Notes: a model not told the origin generated them from the letters alone. 64,000 nucleotides of DNA from Bathynomus jamesi (GCA_023014485.1 JAJOZX010001574.1:695001-759000); one strand, 5' to 3'; positions 21,216 through 31,566 are shown, counted from the stretch's first letter. Translations and numbers: made by a program.

Positions 21216-21780
21216 CAGTGGTGGGCAAGTAACGAAGCATTTGTAATCGATTACAGTAACTAAGTATTTTTTCCAGTAATCTACTTGTAACTAATTACTT
21301 TTCTGAAGGATTACGTTTTACGCGTAATCGATTAAAAATTTATCAATAGTAACTACTTTTTACTTCATTACTTTTGTTAAAAAGGTATACAATTACGTTT
21401 TTATATTTTTCTTTTATTTTTATTCTCCAATCCCATATTATTGATAATAATGGAGCAATGTTGCCATATGTATTCTAATTTTGGCACAGAATTGCGTAAT
21501 ATAATGCATAAACTTCAGTCATATCCGCAATTTAGCATTATAGTGAGCCACGAATGCATTAACTAATAGTTAAAATTGTAATCATATTACTAGAATATCA
21601 GTGCTGCAAATTTGTCTTATGTAAATAAAAATAAACATTGAAAAGCAATATATAATTAATCCAGAAAAGTAATTTTTACTTTATACTTTTAGTTACTTTT
21701 CAGGCATCAGTAATTTTTACTTTTAAACGATTACTTATTTAAGCTACTAATTCTAATTCGCACAAAATTAGAATATACAA
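21216..21780 (+). mobile_element. hAT-type end with GTAAT subterminal words (H2), right end unclear
   Basis: Starts CAGTGGTGGGCAAGTAAC inside a 5S SINE. It contains many GTAAT/ATTAC words in both orientations near both ends (GTAATCGATTACAG at 21242, AGTAATTTTTACTTT near 21668 and 21711). No transposase frame. The closing CACTG end was not found, so the right boundary is approximate. Confidence 0.5.
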
Positions 21781-21971
21781 ATTATTTTCGCTAAGGGGTC
21801 CTCAAAAGTAATCCATATTGTTCTATGGGTCCACGAGTGAGAAAAAGGTTGCGGACCATGCCTTAGATGGTGCGAAGAAGGTTAAACAACCCAGTTATTA
21901 CAGTATCAGAGTGGCTCCACTTTTCTGTCACGTGTTCAGTCATCGGTTCCTCGAAATTTCTGGTATAGTAT

Positions 21972-21972
<1 letters not shown>

Positions 21973-22006
<34 letters not shown>

Positions 22007-22039
22007 AGGAGAGAGGAGAGGAGGAGAGAGAGAGAGAGA
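21973..22039. repeat. (GA)n microsatellite
   Basis: Imperfect GA/GGA repeat. Confidence 0.97.
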
Positions 22040-22189
22040 ATATCACTGATACTTCGGGTTCAGATAAAGCGTGTCTTGCATAACATTATCCTGTTTATAC
22101 GCTGAATACTGAAATAACTGTATCCTGAAATAACTGTATCCTGAGTGCCTCGCCTCGCTTATAGCATATTTTCTTTCTCTCTCATATCA

Positions 22190-22227
<38 letters not shown>

Positions 22228-22231
<4 letters not shown>

Positions 22232-23225
22232 TATTGAATTGAATTGAATTGAATAACCTTTATTAATAATAAAATAAATACATTCTTTTAATTTACAATG
22301 ACATGAATAATTGTGAAGCTCAACTATTTATTTTATTTAATTTGACCCTTAAGCTTTAGGCTTTACTGGGCTTTTTTTAAAAATAAACAGCTAGTTGTTA
22401 TTAATTAATAATAATAAATAAATAAATAAGTAAATAAGTATTATTAGTAGTTAAAACATGTATTAATCTTAAATTATCACTACTGACACGACAAATACAA
22501 GGTCACCATTGAAAGCACTATACCAATACCATACAAAGAAACCAATATTATACACGAGAGATAAGAACTGAACAATCCCAAGAAATGTGTTTTTAATACT
22601 AGATTACACATGATAAATTACTAATTAGTAAACAATAGTAATGGACATTAATCCTAGATTTTTGTTAGTATGCCAGTATTAATCGGGATTTCAACTTGGT
22701 TTTAAACAAATTTACATTCACAATATTTTTTATATCGGCATGTAAGTCATTCCATAGTTTCAATCCAATGAAAATGGGTAGTTTTTGAAATGAAGACAAT
22801 CTAAATTGAGGTATAACGAGCTTTGATCTATTTCTGGTTTGATACGAGTGGATTTCTTGATGAGTTACAAAATATCTATTTACCCATTGTAAATTAATGA
22901 TTTTTCTTCTTACACTCGTAAATAAAAATAAACTGTGCCAGTTTGATTACATCATTGAGCTTTAGTAGGTTTAGCTCTTTAAATAATGCACTAGAGTGAT
23001 CAAGGAAATCAACATCAGATAATAACCTTATTGTTCGTTTCTGGATGACAAAGATACTATTTAATGCGTTGTTAGCGGAGTTTCCCCAAACAAGGGTGCA
23101 GTACGTTATATAAGGAGGAACAAGAGTAATAATAAAGAGTCAATAAAACTTGTTAGGGACTACATTTCTAAGTTTAAACATTACAGTAACGCTTCTTGAA
23201 ATCTTTTTCGCGATATAATTTACAT
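22228..23225 (-). mobile_element. LINE 3' end (CR1/jockey-type), second family
   Basis: On the minus strand the sequence translates with few stops into an RT C-terminus: KISRSVTVMFKLRNVVP, then YITYCTLVWGNS, then VIQKRTIRLL and LFKELNLLKLNDV. An AT-rich 3' UTR follows, ending in about four TTCAA repeats (22228-22252 on the plus strand as GAATT). Short repeat tails of this type are usual for CR1-like LINEs. The copy is 5' truncated at 23225 beside (TA)n. Confidence 0.85.
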
Positions 23226-23226
23226 A

Positions 23227-23232
<6 letters not shown>

Positions 23233-23281
<49 letters not shown>
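23233..23281. repeat. (TA)n microsatellite
   Basis: Pure TA array joining the LINE 5' break and SINE1. Confidence 0.98.
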
Positions 23282-23283
<2 letters not shown>

Positions 23284-23285
<2 letters not shown>

Positions 23286-23580
23286 CGCCTCTGGGTGTAG
23301 TGGTTAGCGTCGCTGACTATGAATTATTGGCTCCGGGATCGAGACCCGGTGACGGCAGGCGGCGCAGCAAAACCCAGCTGTTCACCCATCCGCGTAAAAA
23401 AAAATGGTTGTTGGATAAATGGGTACCTTGGTAGCCTAGTGGTTAAGACGCTGGGCTGTTGCTGGTGGGGTGTGATTCGGATTCCACGTTAAACTGTAGG
23501 TCTAAGGTGGAGTAACAAGCTTGACTTTCGTCAGAATGAACAATTCGGACAGAAGCAAGAACAAGGTTAACTAAGGTATG
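23284..23580 (+). mobile_element. SINE1, copy 4
   Basis: First monomer with A box GGTGTAGTGGTTAGC and B box GGATCGAGACCCGG, second with GTAGCCTAGTGGTTAAG. The tail contains CGGATTCCACGTTAAACTGT and ends AACAAGGTTAAC. Directly left of the nuclease element. Confidence 0.9.
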
Positions 23581-23593
23581 ATGGAAACCTATA

Positions 23594-23980
23594 TAGTCCG
23601 GTAGCACAGACCCTGATTTTACTGGAACCCTGCATTGTTTGTTATAAAGCAAATCTTGACGTATTTTGAAAGCTTATACTGCCCCATTCAAGAATCCATC
23701 GGGTGTACACCTGACCCCCGCTTGGCTTTTTCAATATGGCCGCCATTTTCCATATTGGTGCCATTTCTAGGGGTTTTTAGGATGATGAGTCGATCTGGAG
23801 GGGTTGCAGATACTTTGGGAGTCGTTTTGGCCCACATTCGTCAATACTCAAGGTCATTGGAGGTCAAACGCCCCCGGAAATAAGGAATATCCCATATCTC
23901 GGGCAGTCGTGGAGATATTTTGGTGATCTTACTGTCGTTTTTATGGTTTTGGGCGAGACTGAGTAGTTCTATTGGGCGTT
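23594..23980 (+). repeat. Left terminal inverted repeat of the nuclease element
   Basis: Pairs with 26714-27134. Shared words include CCTGCATTGTTTGTTATAAA, GGGTGTACACCTGACCCCCG and GAGTCGATCTGGAGGGGTTG. It contains no convincing frame. Confidence 0.92.
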
Positions 23981-24349
23981 AAAATGAAATCAGGGATTAT
24001 TTTCCCCATGGTAAGGTGAATTCCAATATGTCATTATTCCTCTTATTTTTTCAGGTTGTTGAGATTATTGCTGATGGTGCTGCCCACCTGGTGGTTTGAT
24101 GACGTCTTGGTTGTGCTGATTCCAAAATTGATTTTTGACTGCTGAATATGGAGAATATACCAGATGAGCATTGTTTAGTTTTCATTTGCTGAGGATAAAT
24201 TATTTCAATGCGATTTGTACTCTGAAGAGTGGGTAAACAAAATTCTTATTTTTCAGGTTCTACAAAAGCTGCAGACGAATGTTTCTTCAAGGATTTCCTG
24301 CGTAGCTGACCTGGAGGTCAGAAAGGTCTTTCAAATTGTGGGAGGATTC

Positions 24350-25158
24350 AGAAAATCATAGAGAGCAGCGACATCAGAGGGCAGCCAGATGTTCGTGCGA
24401 GACTAGAGCCTCTCTTGGAAGATGGAGCAAAAATCCTTTGTTGTCACAAGAACTGTGTTCCCACTTATGTGTTCAAGCGGAATTTATCAGCATTCATGAA
24501 AAAGAGAGAATGTGATACCCCTACAGTGGAGCCAAAAAGACTACGTAGTGCTGTTCTCAGTGAAGGCCCAGTATATGACCCTAAAAAAACACTCTCTTTT
24601 GTTTGAAAGTCAGTGAGTGTATATTACCGGAGAAATATGACATCAAAGTTCCGGTGCAATACCGCATTCCAGCATCTAGGTTTATGACCGATAAGCTTGG
24701 TGATAAAAAAACAAATTACAAAGATGTGTTGATAGAAAAGTGTAAACTGAAAAATGATGAGCAGGGACAAGTTGTACTCAGTAGGTTTTGGGCATGAAAG
24801 GAGATTTACCTGCTGAAGAAGCCCGATACCATAAAGATTGTATGTCCCATGTATTCTCAACAGAGTTTGCGGCATACCCACCCGCACTGTTCCAACCAGA
24901 TGACTTAATGAGAACTGCAGCTAAGTCCGCATTGAAGCAGAACTTGGGAGTAGAAACATCCTCTCGAACATGAGGTCGACCAACAGTTGTTATCATGGAT
25001 GTGTCAGCTGTTTTGTGGACAGTCGACTGGCCTGCTAGTGGCACAGTTGCTACATTTATCCAAACCTTCAAAGTATGGCTACCGAAACATCTTTCTCATG
25101 CATCTGTAGTACTAGCTTTTGATCAGTACTATGATTTCTCTCCTCAATCAACACTCGG
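24350..25158 (+). pseudogene. N-terminal part of the nuclease protein, frameshifted
   Basis: Pieces in three frames follow one another. First come a cysteine/histidine-rich region (CCHKNC, later YHKDCMSHVFS) and a basic linker (24350-24973). From about 24974 comes VVIMDVSAVLWTVDWP, then VVLAFDQYYDFS, which match the start of a PIN/FEN-like fold (an acidic residue near the N-terminus and an FD-x-Y block). Frameshifts near 24600, 24785 and 25158 separate it from the long frame that follows. An AG acceptor-like site (TTTTTCAG, about 24255) precedes the coding part, so an upstream exon is possible. Confidence 0.7.
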
Positions 25159-25161
25159 GCA

Positions 25162-26262
25162 ATGAGAAGCAAGGGCAGCAGAGTTCACAAGCTGGACCTC
25201 AACACCCCACTGCCTACAAGAGACGCTGTTCTCACGTGCACCGCGAACAAGGAGCAACTAAACAGGCTGCTCTGTGAGCAAATCCTTGCTGACAGTGAGT
25301 ATCTCGCAACTGTAACCCAAGACCATGAGCTAGTGCTTGTAGGATGGCAGACCATACCGACTTCCATTGTGCGAGGCAGAAGTCGAGCAGCATTGGAGCT
25401 CTCATCATCTCATGAAGAGGCTGACGTGATAACACAACACGCTATCGCACAAGCTGAGAAAGATTCTGATGCCCGCATCTCCATCATTTGTGATGACACA
25501 GACGTGTTTGCCATGCTGACTCACTTCTATGAATTTAAGAAACTTGGCTGTCCCATGAGTATGGAGTCTCCAGTGCGTGGCAGAAAATCAGTGGACATCC
25601 GAGCAACTGTAATACAACACAAAGACATCATCCCACAAATCCTCAAACTACACGCTTTGAGTGGTTGTTACACAGTTGCAGCAATACATGGCATCGGCAA
25701 AGCCACTGCCATTGCCACAGCCAAGAAGGGTCGGAAGCTAGACAAGCTGGGGTCCCTTGATGCATGCTTTGACCATATCGAGAAAGAGGCAACAGCGTTC
25801 ATTGTTGCATGCTATGGGGATAAGAAATCCTCATCTCTTACTGACTGTCGTCAGCGAGTATGGGCTCAGAAGACAGGGAAGTCGGGAACTGCTGCACCCA
25901 AACTATGTTCTCTACCACCAACAACTGAAGCTTTCCATCAAAATGTGCTCAGAGCCCACTACACTGTGGCGAACTGGCTCGATGCACTAAAGTGTGACCC
26001 ACCACCACTTGATCCTGTGCATTATGGGTGGGAGAGAGACGAGACAAACAGAGTTCTCATCCCAAAAACAGTTGGTGAAGGAGTGTGCTTAGCACCAGAT
26101 GAAGTTCTGAAGCTAATCAGATGTGGGTGTGAATCACAATCAGCATGCAGGGGGAGTCCCTGCGGCTGCATGGGACGCGGAATCCCTTGCACAATGTTCT
26201 GTGCATGTGGCAGCGGCTTGGGTTGCAACAATCCATTGACCCAAAACGCAAACGAAGAGTAG
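25162..26262 (+). CDS. FEN/XPG-like nuclease domain + CXC cysteine domain (366 codons open)
   Basis: The open frame contains SSHEEADVI (residues 82-90), ICDDTDVFA (109-117) and LHALSGC followed by HGIGKATAIAT (163-185). These correspond to the acidic I-domain motifs and the helix-hairpin-helix of FEN1/XPG-type structure-specific nucleases. Residues 321-356 are a dense cysteine cluster (CGC, CRGSPCGC, CTMFCACG, GCNN) like a tesmin/TSO1 CXC DNA-binding module. The Asp expected after GC in the hairpin region is Tyr170, and the N-terminal third lies in other frames upstream, so this copy is probably inactive. The ATG at 25162 is simply the first in an open frame, not a proven start. The family recurs in animal genomes as uncharacterised proteins, to my knowledge without a settled function. 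Confidence 0.72.
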   Translation: MRSKGSRVHKLDLNTPLPTRDAVLTCTANKEQLNRLLCEQILADSEYLATVTQDHELVLVGWQTIPTSIVRGRSRAALELSSSHEEADVITQHAIAQAEKDSDARISIICDDTDVFAMLTHFYEFKKLGCPMSMESPVRGRKSVDIRATVIQHKDIIPQILKLHALSGCYTVAAIHGIGKATAIATAKKGRKLDKLGSLDACFDHIEKEATAFIVACYGDKKSSSLTDCRQRVWAQKTGKSGTAAPKLCSLPPTTEAFHQNVLRAHYTVANWLDALKCDPPPLDPVHYGWERDETNRVLIPKTVGEGVCLAPDEVLKLIRCGCESQSACRGSPCGCMGRGIPCTMFCACGSGLGCNNPLTQNANEE

Positions 26263-26713
26263 ACTGATGATCCTGACGATCCTCACACAACCATGTCTTT
26301 TGATATTTGCCCCCAATAAATAGTTACCTAATATGAATAACTGCATCAAAGTTGTCAATGCCAATCCCCCAGCTAGGTGTGAGTTTTGTTTTGCTTACGA
26401 GGTCATATCTTGTACCTTTGCAACCTTCCATAGAATGCATGTGCCCTGCACTTCAGCATAAATTGTGGTTTACATCCGAATATCCATATCCATATAATGT
26501 GGGGAATGTCATTTAAGCATTATGATCTGGTTTTATCTGCAAAAAGATGTTAAGTGCTCAGCAGTTAGCTAGACTGTAGAAATTGTCACTGAAATAAAGC
26601 AAATACAGTGATGTCAACTGTGGCATTATCATATTTCAAGGCCAAACTTTAACCTCAAATGACCTTGACTTGACCCATGGAGTTGCGAAATGATATCCTA
26701 CTGTTATCATGTG
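26263..26713. other. 3' untranslated region of the nuclease element
   Basis: Contains AATAAA at 26316 and again near 26592, and no further frame, before the right arm begins. Confidence 0.6.
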
Positions 26714-27134
26714 CCTATAGAACTTCTCAGTCTCGCCCAAAACCATAAAAACGACAGTAAGATCACCAAAATATCTCCACGACTGCCCGGGATATGGATT
26801 TCGGGGGGTGTTTGACGTCCAATGACCTTGAGTATTGACGAATGTGGGTCAAAACGACTCCCAAAGTATCTGCAACCCCTCCAGATCGACTCATCATCCT
26901 AAAAACCCCTAGAAATGACACCAAGATCATCAAAATCCATCAAGTATTGACCAGGATATGGGATTTTTCAGTTTCGCCGGCCATCTTGGAAAATAGTGGC
27001 CATATTGAAAAAGCCAAGCGGGGGTCAGGTGTACACCCATGAATTCTTGAATGGGGTGGTATAAGCTTTCAAAATATGTCAAGTTTTGCTTTATAACAAA
27101 CAATGCAGGGTTCCCACCCCGTGCAACCGGACTA
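26714..27134 (-). repeat. Right terminal inverted repeat of the nuclease element
   Basis: Reverse complement of 23594-23980 with about 30 extra bases distributed in small gaps. Ends GTGCAACCGGACTA. Confidence 0.92.
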
Positions 27135-27149
27135 ACAAAGAAAAGGAAA

Positions 27150-27780
27150 AAAATTCCAAGGCTTTTCGTATATTCAACAGTAGATCTCATTAGGGAAGGA
27201 ATTTTTGTGATCAAATCCATTTACAACTACAATATTATAATACCTATTCTCATTAGCTTTCCTAAGACAGTTATCTAGAAATGAAATAGGATAACATAAT
27301 TTAGTACCAATATTCATGATATTGCATAACTCAGAATAAAAAATTGAGGAATGACAACTCTGAATGCTCTAAGAAAGAGAAGAGAAAACAGAAAATTTTA
27401 TGAAGGATGATGGTCAGAATAAAATGCACATAAGAGTTATTATTAGTAGGCTTGCGGAAAACTTCAAATTTGAATTGATTCATGCATCTCGGAATTTTTA
27501 GATTCAGGAAAGTTAGGCATCCATCATTTTCTTTTCAACAGTGAACTTAATAGATGGACTAAATTGTTGAGCCTACCAGGAAATGCGTCAACATCCAAAT
27601 TGTTAGACCAAAGGCATAAAACATCATCTACGAGTATATACCGGTACCACACAAGGTTAAAATTAACAATAGTGGACAAAATTCCACCTTCAAACAATTC
27701 CATATATAAAAAAGTCTTAATTAGATAATACAGGTGAGAGAGGAGGACAATTTGGATATTTTTGGCTTCGTGCCTTTTCC
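27150..27780 (-). pseudogene. PLE-2 reverse transcriptase fragment
   Basis: On the minus strand, broken frames give YILVDDVLCLW (the RT YVDD box), DVDAFLGRLNNL, IKFTVEKK and FEVFRKPTNNNSYVHF, in the same order as residues 190-265 of the PLE-3 protein. The GIY-YIG part was not found. A hammerhead-like motif on the opposite strand follows immediately (27785), again the inverted arrangement seen for other PLEs here. Confidence 0.8.
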
Positions 27781-27784
27781 CTTC

Positions 27785-27830
27785 ATTCCCTGACGAGGTG
27801 TACTGTTAAATACACGAAAGGCCTTGGAAT
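27785..27830 (+). ncRNA. Hammerhead-like ribozyme motif of PLE-2
   Basis: Stem I ATTCC (27785-27789) pairs perfectly with GGAAT (27826-27830). Core CTGACGA at 27790-27796, one extra G, stem II GTGTA/TACAC, GAAA at 27816-27819, then the self-complementary AGGCCT (27819-27824) and T. All hammerhead elements are present except that stem II is set off by one base and stem III is a palindrome that could form only between two molecules or repeats. Confidence 0.65.
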
Positions 27831-27896
27831 CATTTTTCCTTTTCCTTCTGGGTTTGTATCAGTCATTTATTTCACGTGTTTAATTGTGAAATTCAT

Positions 27897-27897
<1 letters not shown>
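27831..27897 (+). other. PLE-2 terminal segment with hairpin
   Basis: ATTTCACGTG and GTGAAAT form a small hairpin at 27870-27891 just before (TA)n. A similar hairpin (TTTCACG...CGTGAAA) lies at 47157-47177 after PLE-3. Confidence 0.55.
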
Positions 27898-27938
<41 letters not shown>

Positions 27939-27957
27939 ATATAATATTATATATATA
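27898..27957. repeat. (TA)n microsatellite
   Basis: TA array with two small breaks between PLE-2 and the DDE/CxxH element. Confidence 0.97.
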
Positions 27958-28084
27958 TTTAGGGTGCTTTTAAAAACTGAAAGTGTGAATTTCGGGTCAC
28001 GGAATCCCGCAAATGATGAGGTTCCGGGAGCAAATAAAGCACATGATTTTTTTGGAAAATCATCAAATATTTAGAGGTTGCCCA

Positions 28085-28831
28085 AAGACCCCAAAGTTTT
28101 ACCCATATGCTCATTTATTTATGCGCCCTTTTTAAGTCACTTCTAGTGTTTATTAACCCATTGATACACAGCGTCCCCAAAATTAGAAATTGCATTTGTC
28201 AATTGCGTTCTGATAATCCATATTTCTTTACTTCAGTATACCAACAAATGAATTTGCTTTAATTCTAAATCGTTTTCTCTTAATTACTCACGTCTTTCAT
28301 GCATTTACGTAATGGTGGCCAAGAAGCATCACAGTTCTCATAACGGTAAGTGTTATTTAAATAATTCATATATTTCAAACGTTTTTTTTACTTAGCACTG
28401 TAATGGATGGTATTATGAATTGTTTGTAAGTATAATGACTTGTTTTACCGGCATATTTTTGTTTCCAAAAATAGTTATAAGGTTTAATTTTTATGCGTAT
28501 AAAATTTTGGACGCTCTCTGCTTCAGCGTATTGCAACCATCTTTTTTCGCATCCTCTGAGTGAAATAGTGTAGTGTACCGTAGATTATTTTAAATTTATA
28601 TATGGATTGGATATACTGTAAATGGTTATGTATGCATGATTTCGCAAAATTATTATAATTTTAATACATATTGTGTTCATGGGTTATCAGCCAATCATTG
28701 TTTGAACACAGATTACGGTTACAAAGAGGGTGGCTTATTTACACATTTTCCTGAGGTACTTTATCCATGAATGGGTTAAATTAACTTACCAATTTCACTG
28801 TTTTGTCTTATTCAAAGATAACTGGTGAACG
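28085..28831. other. 5' leader of transposon X1
   Basis: Non-coding. A GTAAGTG donor-like site at 28347 follows an 11-codon ATG frame (28313), and TTATTCAAAG precedes the main start, so a 5' intron is possible. The in-frame stop just before 28832 supports that ATG as the start. Confidence 0.5.
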
Positions 28832-31069
28832 ATGGCGGCATGTACAAGATCGAAGAAATCAATCTGGCTTGTGGGGTCATCAAGTCCTACTATTGCCGGT
28901 CAGCAATTACCTTCAAGAGGTGATGTATTGAAGTACCTTTTCCATCTCCACAATGAAGAGAAGAAATCCTTAGCTGAGAGTGTGTCCTCGACATCACAAG
29001 CCATCATTAAAATCTGGGTGACAGAAGGTTTACCGACGAAACATCCGCACGACGTCAAGAAGCACGTCCGGAAATTGCATGACAAATGGCAGGGTTTGAA
29101 GAAGAGAATTTCGCGGAAAACGAAGACCAATTTGGACAACCAGGCTACGTTCAGGTCAAGCTTGAACAACCTTTTCGACATTGGTCACCAAAATGCCCTA
29201 AATCTTATCAAAATTCAGGAGGACAAGGACTTCCTGCTTGCTCAAAGGGAGGAGGGTCGGAGAGGAAGGATTGGAAATGTCGACAAGAAGATTGCCAAAA
29301 AAGTCGCAAGGGCCCAAGAAAGAACTGCTCAGGAATTGAAGCGGAAAGACAGGCATGTGCAGGAAATGGAAGAAATCTCTGCTACCGTTGTTATGGAAAC
29401 CTCATCGTCAGCGTCATCAAGTGAGGAAACAAGTCCCGAAAGAAAGCCAGTTACATCGTCGGCTCCAAAACATCGCCGTGGGACGACGGCAATCAGTTCG
29501 GAGGTCGCTGCGGCATTGGACCGCACGCGGATGAGCGACAGGGCAGCTGCTCGTGTTCTCATCCCCTTTGGCATGCAAATGGGTCAGGACATAAGTGAGA
29601 TGTGCCTCAGTCCAAGTGCTATTCGGGCCAGCAGATCCAGGTACAGATCAGCCCACGAAGCAGAGGTGAGAGCTTCCTACAAGCCTGAATGCCCTCTTGT
29701 TCTTCACTGGGATGGAAAACTTATGGCAGACTTAATGGGAAGAGACAAAATCGACCGTTTAGCCATCTTAGTTACCGGGGATGGGATGAGCAAGACTCTA
29801 GCCATCCCCAAACTCCCAGACTCCAAGGCAGAAAGGACAGCAATCGTCATCATCGAAACCATCGAAAACTGGGATCTTGGACAGAAGATCAAAGCTCTTT
29901 GCTTTGACACGACAGCCACCAACACCGGCATCCATGGAGGAGTGTGTGTGCGAGTAGAGCAGGCTCTCGGGCGTGAAATGATTTACTTTGCGTGTCGACA
30001 TCACGTGCTGGAACTGCTGCTTGAAGCAGTATTTTCTTTCCTTGTTGAAGACCTTTCCAAAGGACCTGAGATTACGATTTTCCAGAGCTTCCATAATGTT
30101 TGGCCGCAACTGAAATTGAATGAATACTCCACTGCCGCGGACGAAGAGGACACGGCTGCAGTGATCAGTCCCTGGGCCGAGAAGATGATTCATGAAGCAA
30201 ATGACCTTCTGAAAGTGAAGCATCCCAGAGATGACTACAAAGAGCTTCTTGAACTTGTAGTCATTTTCTTGGGAGGAGTACCTCACGGACGTCGGAGTCC
30301 TGTGTTCATGGCTCCAGGGGCTTTGCACCGAGCACGGTGGATGGCGCGTGGAATTTACTCTTTCAAGATTTGGATGTTCAGATACCAGTTCACGATACAC
30401 ATGAACCAATGTCCTTCAACATCTCGTGGAGCAAGTAGCAGTGACCGCCTGATTTCTGGGTTGCGGGACTTCTGTCTCTTCGTTGCTCAAGATTACGTCC
30501 TTCCGTGGTTTTCAGCAAGAGAAGCAGCAAGCGCTCCACGAAGCGACTTAGCCCTCCTTCAAAAGTTGCAAAAGACCAACGCCGCTGGGTACAAGAGTTT
30601 TAATCGGCATCTCTGGTACCTCAATGAGGTAAACGTGGGCCTTGCACTATTCGATCCTGCAGTCGATGATGATGATAAGCGGAAAATGGTAGAGAATATG
30701 AATTCCGTTGAAGGGTCAGAAGCTCCCCCCCGACGAGTCTGGATTCCAGATCCAAGAGGAAAGACCCTGGCAGACTTTTGCTCTTCCAATACGTACAATC
30801 TGTTCACCCTTCTAGATCTTCCGGTCGATTTCCTGCAAGAGGATCCATCAAACTGGGAAAACAACACCAGCTTTGGTTCAGCAAAGATCAGGGTGGATTC
30901 CTTAAATGTAGTGAATGATGCAGCAGAGCGAGGCATAGCATTGATTCAAGAATTCACGAAGGCTGGAAGGACTCGGAACGAAGAGCAGATGCAGTTCATG
31001 ATTCAAATCGTCGAAGAACATCGTAAAGTCTTGCCGACAGCCTCCAAAGCCACTTTGATGAAAAAATGA
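28832..31069 (+). CDS. Putative DDE transposase with CxxH motif, 745 aa, intact
   Basis: The frame is open from ATG 28832 to the stop at 31069, with an in-frame stop right upstream. Residues 1-130 are basic and may bind DNA. Residues 130-215 are charged and Ser-rich, probably a linker. Candidate catalytic residues are D294 (LVLHWDGK), D359 (CFDTTATNTG) and E699 (NDAAERGIALIQEF). Between them are a CRHH motif at 388-391, as in hAT, MuDR and P-type transposases, and an ARW triplet at 501-503. The E-R pair recalls the hAT C-terminal block, but the overall sequence is not a standard hAT. Family members occur in several invertebrates as uncharacterised proteins. Assignment to a superfamily is open. 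Confidence 0.78.
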   Translation: MAACTRSKKSIWLVGSSSPTIAGQQLPSRGDVLKYLFHLHNEEKKSLAESVSSTSQAIIKIWVTEGLPTKHPHDVKKHVRKLHDKWQGLKKRISRKTKTNLDNQATFRSSLNNLFDIGHQNALNLIKIQEDKDFLLAQREEGRRGRIGNVDKKIAKKVARAQERTAQELKRKDRHVQEMEEISATVVMETSSSASSSEETSPERKPVTSSAPKHRRGTTAISSEVAAALDRTRMSDRAAARVLIPFGMQMGQDISEMCLSPSAIRASRSRYRSAHEAEVRASYKPECPLVLHWDGKLMADLMGRDKIDRLAILVTGDGMSKTLAIPKLPDSKAERTAIVIIETIENWDLGQKIKALCFDTTATNTGIHGGVCVRVEQALGREMIYFACRHHVLELLLEAVFSFLVEDLSKGPEITIFQSFHNVWPQLKLNEYSTAADEEDTAAVISPWAEKMIHEANDLLKVKHPRDDYKELLELVVIFLGGVPHGRRSPVFMAPGALHRARWMARGIYSFKIWMFRYQFTIHMNQCPSTSRGASSSDRLISGLRDFCLFVAQDYVLPWFSAREAASAPRSDLALLQKLQKTNAAGYKSFNRHLWYLNEVNVGLALFDPAVDDDDKRKMVENMNSVEGSEAPPRRVWIPDPRGKTLADFCSSNTYNLFTLLDLPVDFLQEDPSNWENNTSFGSAKIRVDSLNVVNDAAERGIALIQEFTKAGRTRNEEQMQFMIQIVEEHRKVLPTASKATLMKK

Positions 31070-31408
31070 ACGCCAACACTCGAGGTGTCATGTACTTTAA
31101 TCGTTAATTATGAATTTAGTGAATATACTCACACGATATATTTGTTCTGAATACTTATTGGAGATGTATATTGAAGATGCAATTTATCATTTAAACTGAG
31201 AATTAAAATTTCCATTGCCCTATAAATTGAAAATACCTATCAGGTGTGGGCAACCTCTAAATGTTGTTGGATTACAAAGAAATTTTGCCTGTTCTGTTTT
31301 CTCATGTATCCTCACAAAATAAAGGGTTCCGCTCCCTTGCATTTTCATTTCGCATTTTTCACCATATACCATAAACACACCCTAATATATATATATATCA
31401 GTGATGTA

Positions 31409-31566
31409 GGTCTCGAGATCGGTCTCGGTCTCGAGACCGATCTCGAGACCCAATTTGCAGATCTCGATCTCGATCTCGGTCTCCGCTATTTAGATCTCGG
31501 TCTCGGTCTCGACAGACGCGGTCTCGGTTTTTCTCCCCGAGACCTTTCGAGACCTCTCGAGACCGT
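31409..31566. repeat. Left subterminal hexamer array of H3
   Basis: About 158 bp made almost entirely of GGTCTC/GATCTC-type hexamers in both orientations. Matches the array at 35785-35930. Confidence 0.93.

Larger units (their letters stand above)
23594..27134 (+). mobile_element. 3.5 kb long-TIR element encoding a FEN/XPG-like nuclease
   Basis: Left arm 23594-23980 and right arm 26714-27134 are inverted repeats of about 390-420 bp with substitutions and small gaps. Outer ends read TAGTCCGGT(A/T)GCAC. Between them is one gene on the plus strand. No DDE, RNase H-like or RT motif is seen. The host sequence is unclear (no certain target duplication; TATA left, ACAAAG right). I could not assign it to a named superfamily. 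Confidence 0.8.
27960..31384 (+). mobile_element. DDE/CxxH transposon X1, full length
   Basis: Ends TAGGGTGCTTTTA and (complement) TAGGGTGTGTTTA give a short imperfect TIR. A second inverted pair lies inside (TTTAGAGGTTGCCCA at 28069-28083 and GGGCAACCTCTAAAT at 31248-31262). It stands between TA arrays, so its target duplication cannot be read. It carries one intact long frame. A shorter relative, X2, is at 33868-34920. Confidence 0.85.

Noticed and set aside
25162..26262. Host gene for a DNA repair nuclease or tesmin-like protein
   Set aside because: It lies between long TIRs and is frameshifted, so an element-borne gene is more likely, though domestication elsewhere is not excluded.
29798..30409. 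203-codon frame on the minus strand
   Set aside because: Antisense shadow of the X1 transposase.
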